The notes beneath the pieces are model-generated. The model was given only the letters and a program-made list of their open reading frames with translations. It did no database searches and had not been told where the DNA came from. DNA of 64,000 nt, taken from the NCBI GenBank assembly GCA_963796565.1, contig CAWCMA010000007.1, positions 570,273 to 634,272 of the forward strand, in the 5' to 3' direction. Within the stretch, counting starts at the first letter, position 1, and each line of letters begins with the position of its first letter. Positions 43,377 through 52,314 of this stretch are shown piece by piece. The translations under genes were made by a program, and so were the position numbers. Source of the stretch: JAKAVN01 sp963796565 (GTDB lineage: Bacteria > Desulfobacterota > Binatia > Binatales > Binataceae).

Positions 43377-44789
43377 TTAAATATGAATCGCCTCGCCCTC
43401 GGCTGCCAGCGCCGCCTCCATGATCGCCTCGGACAGCGTGGGATGCGGATGGGGGGTCTTGCCGATCTCGGCCGTGGTGGTCTCGAGCGTCCGGCCCAGC
43501 ACGATCTCGGAGATCAGGTCGGTCGCATGATGGCCGATGATCTGAGCGCCCAGCACCTCGCTGTATTCCTTGCTCGCAACGATCTTGACGAAACCCTCAG
43601 TCTGATTGACCGCGACGGACTTGCCGATCGCGCGAAACGGAAACTTGCCGACCTTGACCTCGATCCCGCGCTCGCGCGCCTGCGCCTCGGTCAGCCCGAC
43701 CGTGGCGACCTCGGGCTCGCAATAGATGCATCCGGCGATCGACATCAGGTCGAAGCCCGGCTCGCGCACCCCGGCCATGATCTCGACCGCGGCAATACCT
43801 TCGGCCGAGGCCTTGTGCGCCAGCAGCGGCGGACGGATCACGTCGCCAATGGCGTAGACGCTCGGGCATGAGGTGCGGAAGGAGTCGTCAACCTTGATGA
43901 AACCGCCGCGGTCGAGTTCGACGCCAACCTTTTCCAGTCCCAGGTTCGGGCTTAGCGGGCGGCGTCCGACTGCGACCAGCACGGCCTCGGCCTCGACGGT
44001 TTTCGCGGCGCCGGCGGCGTCCAGCGTGACCGTCCAGCGCCCGCCCTTGCGCTCCATCGATTTGTATCCGTGCCCCAGCATCACCGCGACCCCGCGCTTG
44101 ACGAAAGAGCGGCGCAGTTCCTCGGCGATCTCGGCGTCGAACCCGGGCAGCATCTGCTTCTCCAGCTCGACCACCGTCACCTTGACGCCGAAGGCCTGAT
44201 AGAAATACGCGAACTCCAGTCCTACCGCGCCGGCACCGATCACCACGATGCTTTCCGGCAGATGGTCATGCAGGAGCGCCTCGCGGCTGGTCATCACGCC
44301 CTCGCCAATCTTCATTCCCCCGAACAGCCGCTCGCCCGAGCCGGTGGCGACCAGGATGCGCTCGGCCTCGATCGCCGCGGCGGGCGGCGCCGGTTTGCCT
44401 GGAGCCTGGGTCAGCGCCACGCTATTCGGCCCAGCGACACTCGCCTCGGCCTCGATCAGATCGATCTTGTTCTTGCGCAGCAGGAAGCGCACGCCCTTGG
44501 AGAGCTTGTCGGCCGCCTCGCGGCTGCGCTTTATGACGCGGGCGAAATCGACCTTCACTTCGCCGACCTCGATGCCGTGCTCCTTGGCGGCGCCGCGAAT
44601 CGACTCCATCGTCTCGGCCGAGTTGAGCAGCGCCTTGGATGGGATGCATCCCCAGTTAAGACACACCCCGCCCACTTCCTCGCGCTCGACCACCGCGACT
44701 CGCATCTTGAGCTGGCTCGCGCGGATCGCCGCGACGTAGCCGCCCGGGCCGGAACCGATTATCGCCAGGTCGTATCGTGAATTTGCCAA
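43377..44789 (-). CDS. lpd: Dihydrolipoyl dehydrogenase (E3)
   Basis: 470 residues. FAD motif GSGPGGYVAAIRAS, the redox disulfide GGVCLNWGCIPSKAL, NAD motif GAGAVGLEFA, and the active-site HPHPTLSEA with the His-Glu pair. It reoxidises lipoamide for 2-oxoacid dehydrogenases or the glycine cleavage system. The E1/E2 genes are not here, but lipA and lipB are 1.5-2 kb away on the same strand. Confidence 0.95.
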   Translation of the reverse strand: MANSRYDLAIIGSGPGGYVAAIRASQLKMRVAVVEREEVGGVCLNWGCIPSKALLNSAETMESIRGAAKEHGIEVGEVKVDFARVIKRSREAADKLSKGVRFLLRKNKIDLIEAEASVAGPNSVALTQAPGKPAPPAAAIEAERILVATGSGERLFGGMKIGEGVMTSREALLHDHLPESIVVIGAGAVGLEFAYFYQAFGVKVTVVELEKQMLPGFDAEIAEELRRSFVKRGVAVMLGHGYKSMERKGGRWTVTLDAAGAAKTVEAEAVLVAVGRRPLSPNLGLEKVGVELDRGGFIKVDDSFRTSCPSVYAIGDVIRPPLLAHKASAEGIAAVEIMAGVREPGFDLMSIAGCIYCEPEVATVGLTEAQARERGIEVKVGKFPFRAIGKSVAVNQTEGFVKIVASKEYSEVLGAQIIGHHATDLISEIVLGRTLETTTAEIGKTPHPHPTLSEAIMEAALAAEGEAIHI

Positions 44790-44901
44790 GCTCGTTAAAC
44801 CCCCAGATGAAGCTATGAAATGGGTGAGCGGCCGGCCGCCGCGCCGTCAAACGTCGACGCCGCGCGCCGGAGTCGTTCAATTCCAGACTAACCCAAGGCG
44901 C

Positions 44902-45546
44902 TCAGGATGGTAAATCGCAGATCGCCAATACAAGTTGCGCGGCCGTGAAGACGGGCGCGAACGAGCGGCGATGGATCGGCGAAGGTCCGAGCGCGCGGAG
45001 CGCCGTGAAATGCTCGGGCGTGCAATAGCCCTTGTGTTGCGCGAAGCCGTAGCCGGGAAACCGCGCGTCGTACTCGCACATCATCCGGTCGCGCGTTACC
45101 TTGGCCAGGATCGAAGCGGCCGCGATACAGAAGCTTTTGCGGTCGCCGCCCACGATCGGAGTCTGCGGATGTGCGAGGTCCGCGATCCCGCGTCCGTCGA
45201 CCAGCACGTGGCCCGGCGTAAGTCCCAGCCCGGCCAACGCGCGCAGGCTTGCCTCGCGCGTCGCCCAGTAGATGTTGAGCCGATCGATCTCGAGCGGCTC
45301 GGCCACGCCGACTCCCCATGCGAGAGCGCGCGCGACTATGCGATCGTACAGCTCCTCGCGCCGCTCGGGCGCGAGCTGCTTGGAGTCGTGAACGCCCTTG
45401 ATGAACGTTTCGGGCGCGAAGATGACCGCGGCCGCTACCACCGGACCCGCCATCGGACCGACTCCGGCCTCGTCGACGCCCGCCACCACTTCCACTCCGC
45501 TGCGCCAGAGTTTGCGCTCGTAGCGGAGATCCGGATGCTTCGTCAT
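44902..45546 (-). CDS. rnhB: Ribonuclease HII
   Basis: 214 residues. GVDEAGVGPMAGPVVAAAV supplies the first two acidic residues (DEAG), DSKQLAPERREELY follows, and VLVDGRG and ASILAKVTRDRMM are the remaining RNase HII signatures. It removes ribonucleotides and RNA primers from DNA. lpd follows 112 bases downstream on the same strand. Confidence 0.95.
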   Translation of the reverse strand: MTKHPDLRYERKLWRSGVEVVAGVDEAGVGPMAGPVVAAAVIFAPETFIKGVHDSKQLAPERREELYDRIVARALAWGVGVAEPLEIDRLNIYWATREASLRALAGLGLTPGHVLVDGRGIADLAHPQTPIVGGDRKSFCIAAASILAKVTRDRMMCEYDARFPGYGFAQHKGYCTPEHFTALRALGPSPIHRRSFAPVFTAAQLVLAICDLPS

Positions 45547-45704
45547 CGCGCCGCCCCTCGCACGCGCATCTTGCGCGCTGATGGGCCGATTATCGGCGCT
45601 CGCTCGATCGAGGTCAAACTTTGAGCGTTCCGAGCTTTACGGTTTTCCCACCAGCGCGCGCGTCCGCTGCGGGCGAGACTATTCCGGTCTTTTGTTGAAC
45701 TATC

Positions 45705-46244
45705 TCAGCCCAGGCGCTTGAGGCGGGCGCGGCGCAGCGTTTCGGCCACGCCCTCGGGGTCGGGAACGTCGTAAAGCTTGATCGCGTAATCGGCGCTCGC
45801 AGCCGACGCGACGATGATATTCCCCAATCCCATCGCCCGTTGCATGAACCTTTGCTCGACATCCACCGAGCGAACGTCGGCCAGCTCCATCTCGCGCCGA
45901 TGCCTGGCCAGGATGCCTTTGCTCTCGATCACACGCTCCGAGGTGAGACTCCACGAGCTGAAGTGTCGCCGCAAGGCGGTCAAGCCCAAGTGCGCCGCTC
46001 CGATCACGACCAGCAGCAAACTGACGCTCCATAAGTTCGCGTCTTTGAAGCGCACGGCGAACCCCGCCACGACAAGGATGCAGGAAGAAAGAATCGCCCC
46101 GATGAAATGCCACCAGGCCGGACGCACCCGCATCAGCGCGTACTCGCGTTTGTCCGCCGGCTTCGGCTCGAACAGGCGCGTGCCGCATCGCGCGCAGAAC
46201 GCCGCGTCGGGGGACGAGTTGGATCCGCACTGCGGACATCTCAT
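45705..46244 (-). CDS. Zinc-ribbon plus PH-domain membrane protein
   Basis: 179 residues. An N-terminal zinc ribbon (CPQCGSNSSPDAAFCARCG) leads to two membrane helices (WHFIGAILSSCILVVAGFAV and WSVSLLLVVIGAAHLGL) and a bacterial PH (bPH2/YdbT-like) domain with WSLTSERVIESKGIL and LADVRSVDVEQRFMQR. Such proteins sit in the inner membrane; function is undefined. Confidence 0.8.
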   Translation of the reverse strand: MRCPQCGSNSSPDAAFCARCGTRLFEPKPADKREYALMRVRPAWWHFIGAILSSCILVVAGFAVRFKDANLWSVSLLLVVIGAAHLGLTALRRHFSSWSLTSERVIESKGILARHRREMELADVRSVDVEQRFMQRAMGLGNIIVASAASADYAIKLYDVPDPEGVAETLRRARLKRLG

Positions 46245-46351
46245 GGTGTGTTCCCTGCCGTACCCGCGATTCCGAAACCGCGCGCGCGTTTGATTGTCAG
46301 CCCACTCGGCCTTGTTTCCGTCTGCATCGCTTCGTGTTAGTTCTGCCTACC

Positions 46352-47194
46352 ATGAAGATAGCGCTGTTCGGAATCAACTATGGCCCGTGCGCCGATCCGC
46401 AGGCGGCAAGCCAGGTCGCGCGCGCCGCGGAAGCGGCCGGGTTCGAGAGCCTCTGGACCGGCGAGCATATTGTGCTGCCTGACCCGCAGGTGCCGCCCTC
46501 GCCGGCGGCGCCGGAGACTCCGTTTATCGACTCGTTGGTCGCGCTGACGTTCGTCGCCGCACATACCACGGCGATTCGGCTCGGCACCGGGATTATCATC
46601 CTGCCGCAGCGCAATCCCGTCGTGCTGGCCAAGGAACTCGCTTCGACCGACGTGCTCGCCGGCGGGCGCCTGATTTTCGGCATCGGCGTCGGCTATCTCA
46701 AACCCGAGTTCGAGGCGATCGGTGCGCCCTTCGACCATAAGGGGGCGCGCAGCGAGGAATTCCTCGGCGCGATGATCGCGCTATGGACGATGGACAAGCC
46801 GGAGTTCCGCGGCCGCTTCGTCTCGTTCGGCGGCGTCAATGCGATGCCGCGTCCGGTGCAGAAGCCCTATCCAGAGATCGTGTTTGGCGGCCATACCAAG
46901 GAAGCCTTCTCGCGCGCGGCGCGCCTGGCCAAGGGATGGTACGGCTTTGCGCTCGACCTCGAGACCACCAAGCGGCACGTCGAGGGGCTCAAGGCCGCCT
47001 GCAAGGAAGCCGGACGGCGCTTCGAGGACCTTGAGATAAGTGTGACTCCGAGTCGTCGGGTCGATCGCGACGAGGCACTGCGCTTCGCCGAGGCCGGCGT
47101 GCATCGCCTGATCCTGTTGCATCGCCAAAACGACGCTGCGGGCGTGTTGCGCTTCGTCGGCGAATGCGAGCGCGATCTGATCAGCAAGGTTTAG
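46352..47194 (+). CDS. F420-dependent LLM-class oxidoreductase (TIGR03619-like)
   Basis: 280 residues from the ATG at 46352. GFESLWTGEHIVLPDPQ, IRLGTGIIILPQRNPVVLAKELAS and GRLIFGIGVGYLKPEFEAIG are typical of the F420-linked luciferase-like branch. It probably reduces or oxidises a small organic substrate with F420. The cofC gene 9.4 kb upstream makes F420 availability plausible. It is divergent from the PH-domain gene. Confidence 0.88.
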   Translation: MKIALFGINYGPCADPQAASQVARAAEAAGFESLWTGEHIVLPDPQVPPSPAAPETPFIDSLVALTFVAAHTTAIRLGTGIIILPQRNPVVLAKELASTDVLAGGRLIFGIGVGYLKPEFEAIGAPFDHKGARSEEFLGAMIALWTMDKPEFRGRFVSFGGVNAMPRPVQKPYPEIVFGGHTKEAFSRAARLAKGWYGFALDLETTKRHVEGLKAACKEAGRRFEDLEISVTPSRRVDRDEALRFAEAGVHRLILLHRQNDAAGVLRFVGECERDLISKV

Positions 47195-47578
47195 AGGGCC
47201 GTCGAGGCGACAAGCTGGCGTGATGGACGAGAAAGGGAGTCGCGTCGAGGGGCTTAGCCAAATTAGAACGTAGTTCGTTTGTAGGCAAAACTGCCGTTTG
47301 ATGCTTCGCTTGTGGATAGTGTAGAGGAGGGGGCGTATTGCATGAGTGAAACAAGCTGTGGTCAATCCTGCATCGGTGTGGCGAAAGCCTGTCCGACATT
47401 TTGATAGCACTCGGCAAATTGTTGACGCTTTAATCGTTAAGTTTGCCCTCATTTTCATCCTATTAGGCTCGATTCCCCTTTTTGTCGCTTACGGCACACG
47501 CCTTGCTTTATGCCGTGGTGTCCGGGACGTAGCAGCCGGGGTAGGATAAGGCACATTAGCGAAAAGGGGAGAGTTACT
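47195..47578. other. Gene-poor, AT-richer region before the excisionase-like gene
   Basis: No conserved gene is seen here, except one possible 20-codon frame listed separately. An ACGGCA/TGCCGT inverted repeat with a 14-base centre lies just upstream of the excisionase-like gene (about 47490-47516) and could be a binding site for it. TTGACG near 47422 might be a -35 element, but no convincing -10 follows. Confidence 0.35.
47342..47404 (+). CDS. Possible 20-residue Cys-rich peptide
   Basis: ATG at 47342 follows an almost perfect Shine-Dalgarno (AGGAGGGGG, 8 bases away) and opens a 20-codon frame MSETSCGQSCIGVAKACPTF closed by TGA-TAG. Three Cys in 20 residues is unusual. It could be a leader peptide, a modified-peptide precursor, or chance. 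No maturation enzyme lies beside it. Confidence 0.25.
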   Translation: MSETSCGQSCIGVAKACPTF

Positions 47579-47773
47579 ATGGTGATGAAGCTCGAAAGCA
47601 GCAGGGTGATGACGGTCAAGGAACTGTCGGACTATCTTAAAGTGCATCCGTCGACCGTCTATCGCCAGCTCAAGCGTGGCGGGCTGCCAGCCTTCAAGGT
47701 AGGCAGCGATTGGCGTTTTAACATCGAGTCGATCGATCGCTGGCGCTTGCAGCAGGACAATTTCAAAGGCTGA
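47579..47773 (+). CDS. Small excisionase/AlpA-type helix-turn-helix protein
   Basis: 64 residues from the ATG at 47579, with GGGGAGA upstream. RVMTVKELSDYLKVHPSTVY then RQLKRGGLPAFKVGSDWRF is the winged HTH of the MerR/excisionase (DNA-binding domain) superfamily. A strong intrinsic terminator follows. Although this family is often phage-related, no integrase is adjacent, so it may be a stand-alone chromosomal regulator. Confidence 0.8.
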   Translation: MVMKLESSRVMTVKELSDYLKVHPSTVYRQLKRGGLPAFKVGSDWRFNIESIDRWRLQQDNFKG

Positions 47774-47818
47774 TTCCCAAACGGCTAGTCCGATTTGAAG
47801 CGTTCGAACCTGACGCGC

Positions 47819-47848
47819 GGGCCGCAGGCGTGGCGCGGCCCTTTTTTT
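47819..47848 (+). terminator. Intrinsic terminator after the excisionase-like gene
   Basis: GGGCCGC (47819-47825) pairs with GCGGCCC (47835-47841) and is followed by seven Ts (47842-47848). GATTTGAA (47792-47799) and TTCAAATC (47847-47854) can form an outer stem, making the structure potentially bidirectional. Confidence 0.85.
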
Positions 47849-47936
47849 CAAATCGACTTGAAGCTGGGAGAAGCAGGGATGCTCCGGATGCCGGAGAGCG
47901 AGGCGATTCGGCGCACATCTGAAGCCGAACTTTGAG

Positions 47937-48040
47937 GGCCAGAGTTGCCACGGCCAGGGTTGCCACGGCTAGAGTTACTAGGGCCAAGATCGCGAGATAC
48001 AGGGAAGGAGCTGAGGGAAGGCCCTAAGGGAAGGCCCTAA
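47937..48040. repeat. Two adjacent short tandem repeats
   Basis: Four 15-base units related to GGCCAGAGTTGCCAC occupy 47937-47996. Two perfect 13-base units GGGAAGGCCCTAA occupy 48015-48040, preceded by one degenerate copy. They separate the excisionase-like gene from the end of the exoribonuclease gene. Confidence 0.85.
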
Positions 48041-50019
48041 GATGATCGTTCGATGGTTCGCGGCATGGTCGCGAGATAGTCGAACGAGAGCCAGCCGCGC
48101 AGCGGATCGACCCGGGCAATGCGGACCCGTATCTCAGTCTGGGTTGAGACGTTAGGTGCGCCACGCAAGGCGCCGCGCACGGCATAATCGTCGAGCTCGG
48201 CGCTCACCCCGTCTCGGGTAACTGTGGCCGCGAGTTCGCGGCCGAGCGCATGACGCTGCAAGTAGAGTAAGGTCCAGTAGCGACGCGCGCGGCGCTCGAG
48301 TTCCTTGGCCTCCGCCTCAGCATTCTCGGTATTCGCCAGCACCGCGAGGATTTCGTCGGCGTCGTAGGGCGGTGCCGAAGAGTCAGCCAGCGCACTCACT
48401 AGCTGGCGCTGCAAGACCAGATCGGCATAGCGCCGGATGGGCGAGCTGAGTTGCGCGTAATATTGCAGCCCAGCGCCGGCGTGGTACTCGGGATACACTG
48501 ATAAGCGCGCTCGTACCGCGCCCGCATCGCCTGCCGCCGGCTGCACCCGGTAAATGATCGGGATGCGCCGCTCGGCGGCATAGCCTGCCGCCACGAAATT
48601 GTTCAACACCATGAACTCCGCCACCAGCAGACGGCTGGGCGAGTTGTTGCTGTCGATAACTTCGATTTCGATCTCGTCGCCATGCACCCGCACCTTCGGC
48701 TCGCGCCGCATCACCAGAATCGCCCCGGCTCGCTTGCGCCGTTCGCGAAGCTCGAGCGCCGCCTCGTACAGCCGCCGCAGCGCCGTGGCCACCTCGTCTT
48801 CGGCGTCTTCGGCGCCGGCAAGGATGCGGTCCGCCTGCGCGTAGCTCAGCCGCCGGCCGATCCTGAGATTGCGCGGACTGATGACGCTATTGAGCAACTC
48901 CCCGTGCGGGCCCAGCAGCACCGAGGTGCTCAGGACCGGTCGCCGCTCGCCGGCAGTCAGGCTTGCCCGCCGGCAGCAGATTTCGTCGGGGAGCATCCTG
49001 ACCGTCGTTTCCGGCAGATACACGGTGGTGGCGCGCGCGGCCGCCTCGCGATCCATCGCGCCGCCACGTGCGACGAAATCCGCGACCAGCGCGATATGGA
49101 TCCCGACCTGCAACTGGCCGTCCGCCGTCACCTCGCAGCTCAGCGCGTCGTCGACCTCGAGCGTCTCTTCATCGTCGATAGTGAACGTGACCGGCCCGTC
49201 AAGCGCGGCGCGTTCCATCGGTGCGACCGTCGCCGCCTCAACCTGTGCCGCCTCGCTGAACTCGGTCGCGAGCGCGCCGACGGCGGCGAACCTTGGAGCC
49301 GCGGGTGCCGCGCCCAGACGCTCGAGGATCTCAAAGGCTATCTCGGCCGGGTCAACGTCGGGCGCGGCCTGCCCGAGCATCACGGTCAGTTCCTGGCTGC
49401 GGGTGAAGGGATTTTTGAGATAGCGTTGCAGCTCGGCGGCCAACGGCGCGATTTCTTCGGATGAGTAGGGGGTGCCGTTGGTCCGGGTGTCGTTCGCGAT
49501 GATCGCGCTCAAGAGTTCACGCGTGCGGCGCCCCTCTTCGCTGCGCATCCGCACCCGGCTCTCCTGCATGCGCAGCCGCTCGACCTGCTCGGGGCTGCGT
49601 ACCATGAATTCGCGGTTGCGGCGGACAAAGTAGATGCGATCGGCGATCAGCGCCTGCAACATCACCGCCGCGCCCGTGCTTGAGCGGCGGCCGAAAAACA
49701 GCTCGGCCAGGCCTTCGGCGCTGAACGCGCGGCCCTGCTCTTGGACGACTTCCCACAGCAGCGTGAGATCGAGTTCGGCGCGCAACGCGGCCTTTTCCTC
49801 CTCCAGTGCCGCCATCCGCGCGGCCGGGTCGCCTTCGCTTTCGGCGTGGGGCGCGCCGTGGCGCATCATGACCAGCTCACGCGCGATGCTACGCTCGTGC
49901 CCGGCGTGGTCGCGAATCCACAGTTTGTCGCTCTGCTCGCGCACCACGAAGCCCAGATGGAGCCCGCCGCGGTCGAGATACTCGACCAGCGAGCCGGTGT
50001 ATTTTATTGCTGAATTCAC
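48037..50019 (-). CDS. RNB-domain exoribonuclease (RNase II/R family)
   Basis: 660 residues from a GTG at 50019 chosen for its GGGAG ribosome site; an upstream frame to 50106 has none. The N-terminal region carries a small beta-barrel (VEYLDRGGLHLGFVVREQSD). The RNB catalytic core begins FTIDDEETLEVDDALS, in which Asp201, 209 and 210 of E. coli RNase II are present and the Asp207 position is Glu. RIPIIYRVQPA and LSSPIRRYADLVLQRQL are further family motifs. A C-terminal S1-like region is short. The Glu variant and layout resemble cyanobacterial/plastid-type RNB enzymes. Confidence 0.88.
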   Translation of the reverse strand: MNSAIKYTGSLVEYLDRGGLHLGFVVREQSDKLWIRDHAGHERSIARELVMMRHGAPHAESEGDPAARMAALEEEKAALRAELDLTLLWEVVQEQGRAFSAEGLAELFFGRRSSTGAAVMLQALIADRIYFVRRNREFMVRSPEQVERLRMQESRVRMRSEEGRRTRELLSAIIANDTRTNGTPYSSEEIAPLAAELQRYLKNPFTRSQELTVMLGQAAPDVDPAEIAFEILERLGAAPAAPRFAAVGALATEFSEAAQVEAATVAPMERAALDGPVTFTIDDEETLEVDDALSCEVTADGQLQVGIHIALVADFVARGGAMDREAAARATTVYLPETTVRMLPDEICCRRASLTAGERRPVLSTSVLLGPHGELLNSVISPRNLRIGRRLSYAQADRILAGAEDAEDEVATALRRLYEAALELRERRKRAGAILVMRREPKVRVHGDEIEIEVIDSNNSPSRLLVAEFMVLNNFVAAGYAAERRIPIIYRVQPAAGDAGAVRARLSVYPEYHAGAGLQYYAQLSSPIRRYADLVLQRQLVSALADSSAPPYDADEILAVLANTENAEAEAKELERRARRYWTLLYLQRHALGRELAATVTRDGVSAELDDYAVRGALRGAPNVSTQTEIRVRIARVDPLRGWLSFDYLATMPRTIERSS

Positions 50020-50133
50020 GGGTCTCCCTATTGTGACGGCCACCGCGAGCGAAGACCATATGCGAAGCCCAACGCGTGGCTTCGCCAGTCGCGCGGAGCA
50101 CAGCAAGACACGGTTATTGGAGATGACGCGCCG

Positions 50134-51849
50134 ATGATCCCGAACCTGGTAGCGAACTCTTTTCTCGAGGACCTTGCGCTGGTGGCGTGCGTGGCGGCGG
50201 CCGTCACGGTGATTTTCCAGGCGTTACGCCAGCCGGTAGTGGTCGGCTACCTAATCGCCGGAATGATCGTCGGGCCGTACACACCATTGATATTCGTCGA
50301 CTTGAGCCGCCTCCACGGGGTTTCCGAGCTGGGCGTGATCCTGCTGATGTTCGCGCTCGGTCTGGAGTTCAGCATCCGCCGCCTGCTGCGCCTGGGACCG
50401 CGCGCCGCCTTCATCACGGCCGTCCAGGTCGGCCTGATGCTGTGGCTTGGCTACGTCTGCGGCCGGGCGCTGGGATGGACCGAGCTCGAGAGCATTTTCA
50501 CCGGTGCGCTGTTGTCGATCTCCTCCACCACGATCGTGGCCAAGGCCTTTGCCGAGCAGCGGGTCGGGACCGACTTGCGCGAACTCGCCTTGGGCGTTCT
50601 CCTGTGCGAAGACTTGGCCGCGGTAATCATGCTCGCGGTACTGACGCCGCTCGGCGCAGGCGCTGAGCTAAGCGCCGGCGCCTTGGAATGGACCGGCTTG
50701 CGTTTGGGGGTATTCCTGCTCGTGATTGTCGGCGGCGGTATCCTGGCGATTCCGCCGCTGATGCGGTTGGTCGCGCGGATCGGGAGCGACGAGACGATGG
50801 TGGTCGCCGGCGTCGGGATTTGCTTTGCCTTCGCGATGGGGGCCGAGCGCGCTGGCTACTCGGTCGCGCTGGGGGCTTTCCTGGCCGGTTCGCTGGTGGC
50901 CGAGTCGGGCGCGGCCGAACGCCTGGTCGAGCTTGTCGCGCCGCTGCGCGACCTCTTCGCGGCCGTGTTCTTCGTTTCGGTCGGGATGATAATCGACCCG
51001 CATCTCATCGCGACACATTGGCATGCGCTCGCGCTCCTGGTCGGGGTCCTGATTGTCGGCAAGATCGTCGGCGTTTCGCTGGGCGCGTTGCTGGCCGGGA
51101 CGCCGGCGCCGCTCGCGGTCCAGACCGGGCTCAGCCTCGCCCAGATTGGCGAGTTCTCCTTCGTCATCGCCGGTGTCGGAATCGAAACGGGCGCGGCTCA
51201 CAGCTTTCTCTTCGCGATCGCCGTCGCTGTCTCGGCGATCACGACGTTCACCACGCCTTTCATGATTCGCGCCTGCGGACCGGTCGGTGCGATGCTGGAG
51301 CGCCGTGCGCCGCAGGCCCTGGCGCGTTTGCAGGGCGTCTATGACGGATGGGTCGAGCGCGTCAACGCCGGCCGCTTGGCTCCGGATGGCGGCCCTGGCG
51401 TTGCGGCGCCCGCTTTCTTTCTTATTGGAGGCGCGCTTTGCATTGCCGCGGCGGTAATCGCCGTCGATATCGCTGGGCGTCCAATTGAGAGAGCCATTAT
51501 CTCCTCCGGGATGCCGACGGCACGTGCCACTACCATTGCCGACCTGCTGGCGCTTGGCGTGGCGGTGATCGGAACGGCAGCGATGCTTTTCGGCGCGCGT
51601 CAGTTGGCGGCAAGGCTCGCCGAACATCGGCCGCATATCGCAGGTGTCACGTTGCAGGACTGGGAGAGGGGCGTGATGGTCGAGATTCTGCAACTTGCCA
51701 TCATGGTGTGTGCCGGACTGTTGCTGCTCGCGGTGCTGCAGCCATTTTTACAAATACGCGAGGGCCTGGCGGTCGTGGTATTGATGGGGTCCGCTATCGC
51801 CCTGGTGATCTGGCGTGGCGCTCGCCGCCTCGCCGGTGTCCGCTCCTAG
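50134..51849 (+). CDS. CPA2-family monovalent cation:proton antiporter
   Basis: 571 residues with about 12-14 membrane helices. GYLIAGMIVGPYTPLIF, ELGVILLMFALGLEFSIRRL, SISSTTIVAKAFAEQ and LAQIGEFSFVIAGVG are hallmarks of KefB/KefC-type exchangers. No TrkA-N regulatory domain follows; instead there are extra hydrophobic segments at the C-terminus (residues 425-570). It should exchange K+ or Na+ for H+. It is divergent from the exoribonuclease gene, 114 bases apart. Confidence 0.9.
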   Translation: MIPNLVANSFLEDLALVACVAAAVTVIFQALRQPVVVGYLIAGMIVGPYTPLIFVDLSRLHGVSELGVILLMFALGLEFSIRRLLRLGPRAAFITAVQVGLMLWLGYVCGRALGWTELESIFTGALLSISSTTIVAKAFAEQRVGTDLRELALGVLLCEDLAAVIMLAVLTPLGAGAELSAGALEWTGLRLGVFLLVIVGGGILAIPPLMRLVARIGSDETMVVAGVGICFAFAMGAERAGYSVALGAFLAGSLVAESGAAERLVELVAPLRDLFAAVFFVSVGMIIDPHLIATHWHALALLVGVLIVGKIVGVSLGALLAGTPAPLAVQTGLSLAQIGEFSFVIAGVGIETGAAHSFLFAIAVAVSAITTFTTPFMIRACGPVGAMLERRAPQALARLQGVYDGWVERVNAGRLAPDGGPGVAAPAFFLIGGALCIAAAVIAVDIAGRPIERAIISSGMPTARATTIADLLALGVAVIGTAAMLFGARQLAARLAEHRPHIAGVTLQDWERGVMVEILQLAIMVCAGLLLLAVLQPFLQIREGLAVVVLMGSAIALVIWRGARRLAGVRS

Positions 51850-51985
51850 CGCTTCGGGCGCACGGTTTCGACGCTGCGGGCCAGGGCGGCAGTAAGGACG
51901 GCCAATGGACAGCTATAAAATGAAGACGGGTATAGGATGAGGGCGGCTAGATGACGACATTTCAAGAGGAATCAGGACGCGACCC

Positions 51986-52213
51986 ATGGCCGGCAAGGCG
52001 ATAAAGGTCGAGTTGCCCGACGAGTTGTGGGCCGGGCTGAGCGAGGTGGCCGACGCGCTCGGTATTTCCAGCGTCGAGGAAGCCGCGGTGATCGCGATCG
52101 CCGAATGGACCGCGCGGCGCAAGACCGAACTGGATGATCGCGATCCGGCGCAGAGGTACTTCGTCAACCAGGCGCTCGACGAACTCGCCGTCAGCGCGGA
52201 GAAAAAGAAGTAG
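51986..52213 (+). CDS. Small conserved-looking protein, possible ribbon-helix-helix
   Basis: 75 residues beginning MAGKAIKVELPDELWAGLSE. KVELPDELW followed by a helix-turn-helix-like stretch resembles CopG/ribbon-helix-helix antitoxin N-termini, but no toxin gene follows. The rest is helical and charged (WTARRKTELDDRDPAQRYF). The function is unknown. Confidence 0.6.
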   Translation: MAGKAIKVELPDELWAGLSEVADALGISSVEEAAVIAIAEWTARRKTELDDRDPAQRYFVNQALDELAVSAEKKK

Positions 52214-52314
52214 CCGGGAGACAAGGAAGTAGTAAGTCCGGAAACTCAAGATCCAACCGAAAGTTCCGCGCCGGAATATCCGCGCCGGAAGTTTCGTGCC
52301 GGCCGTGCGAGTGA

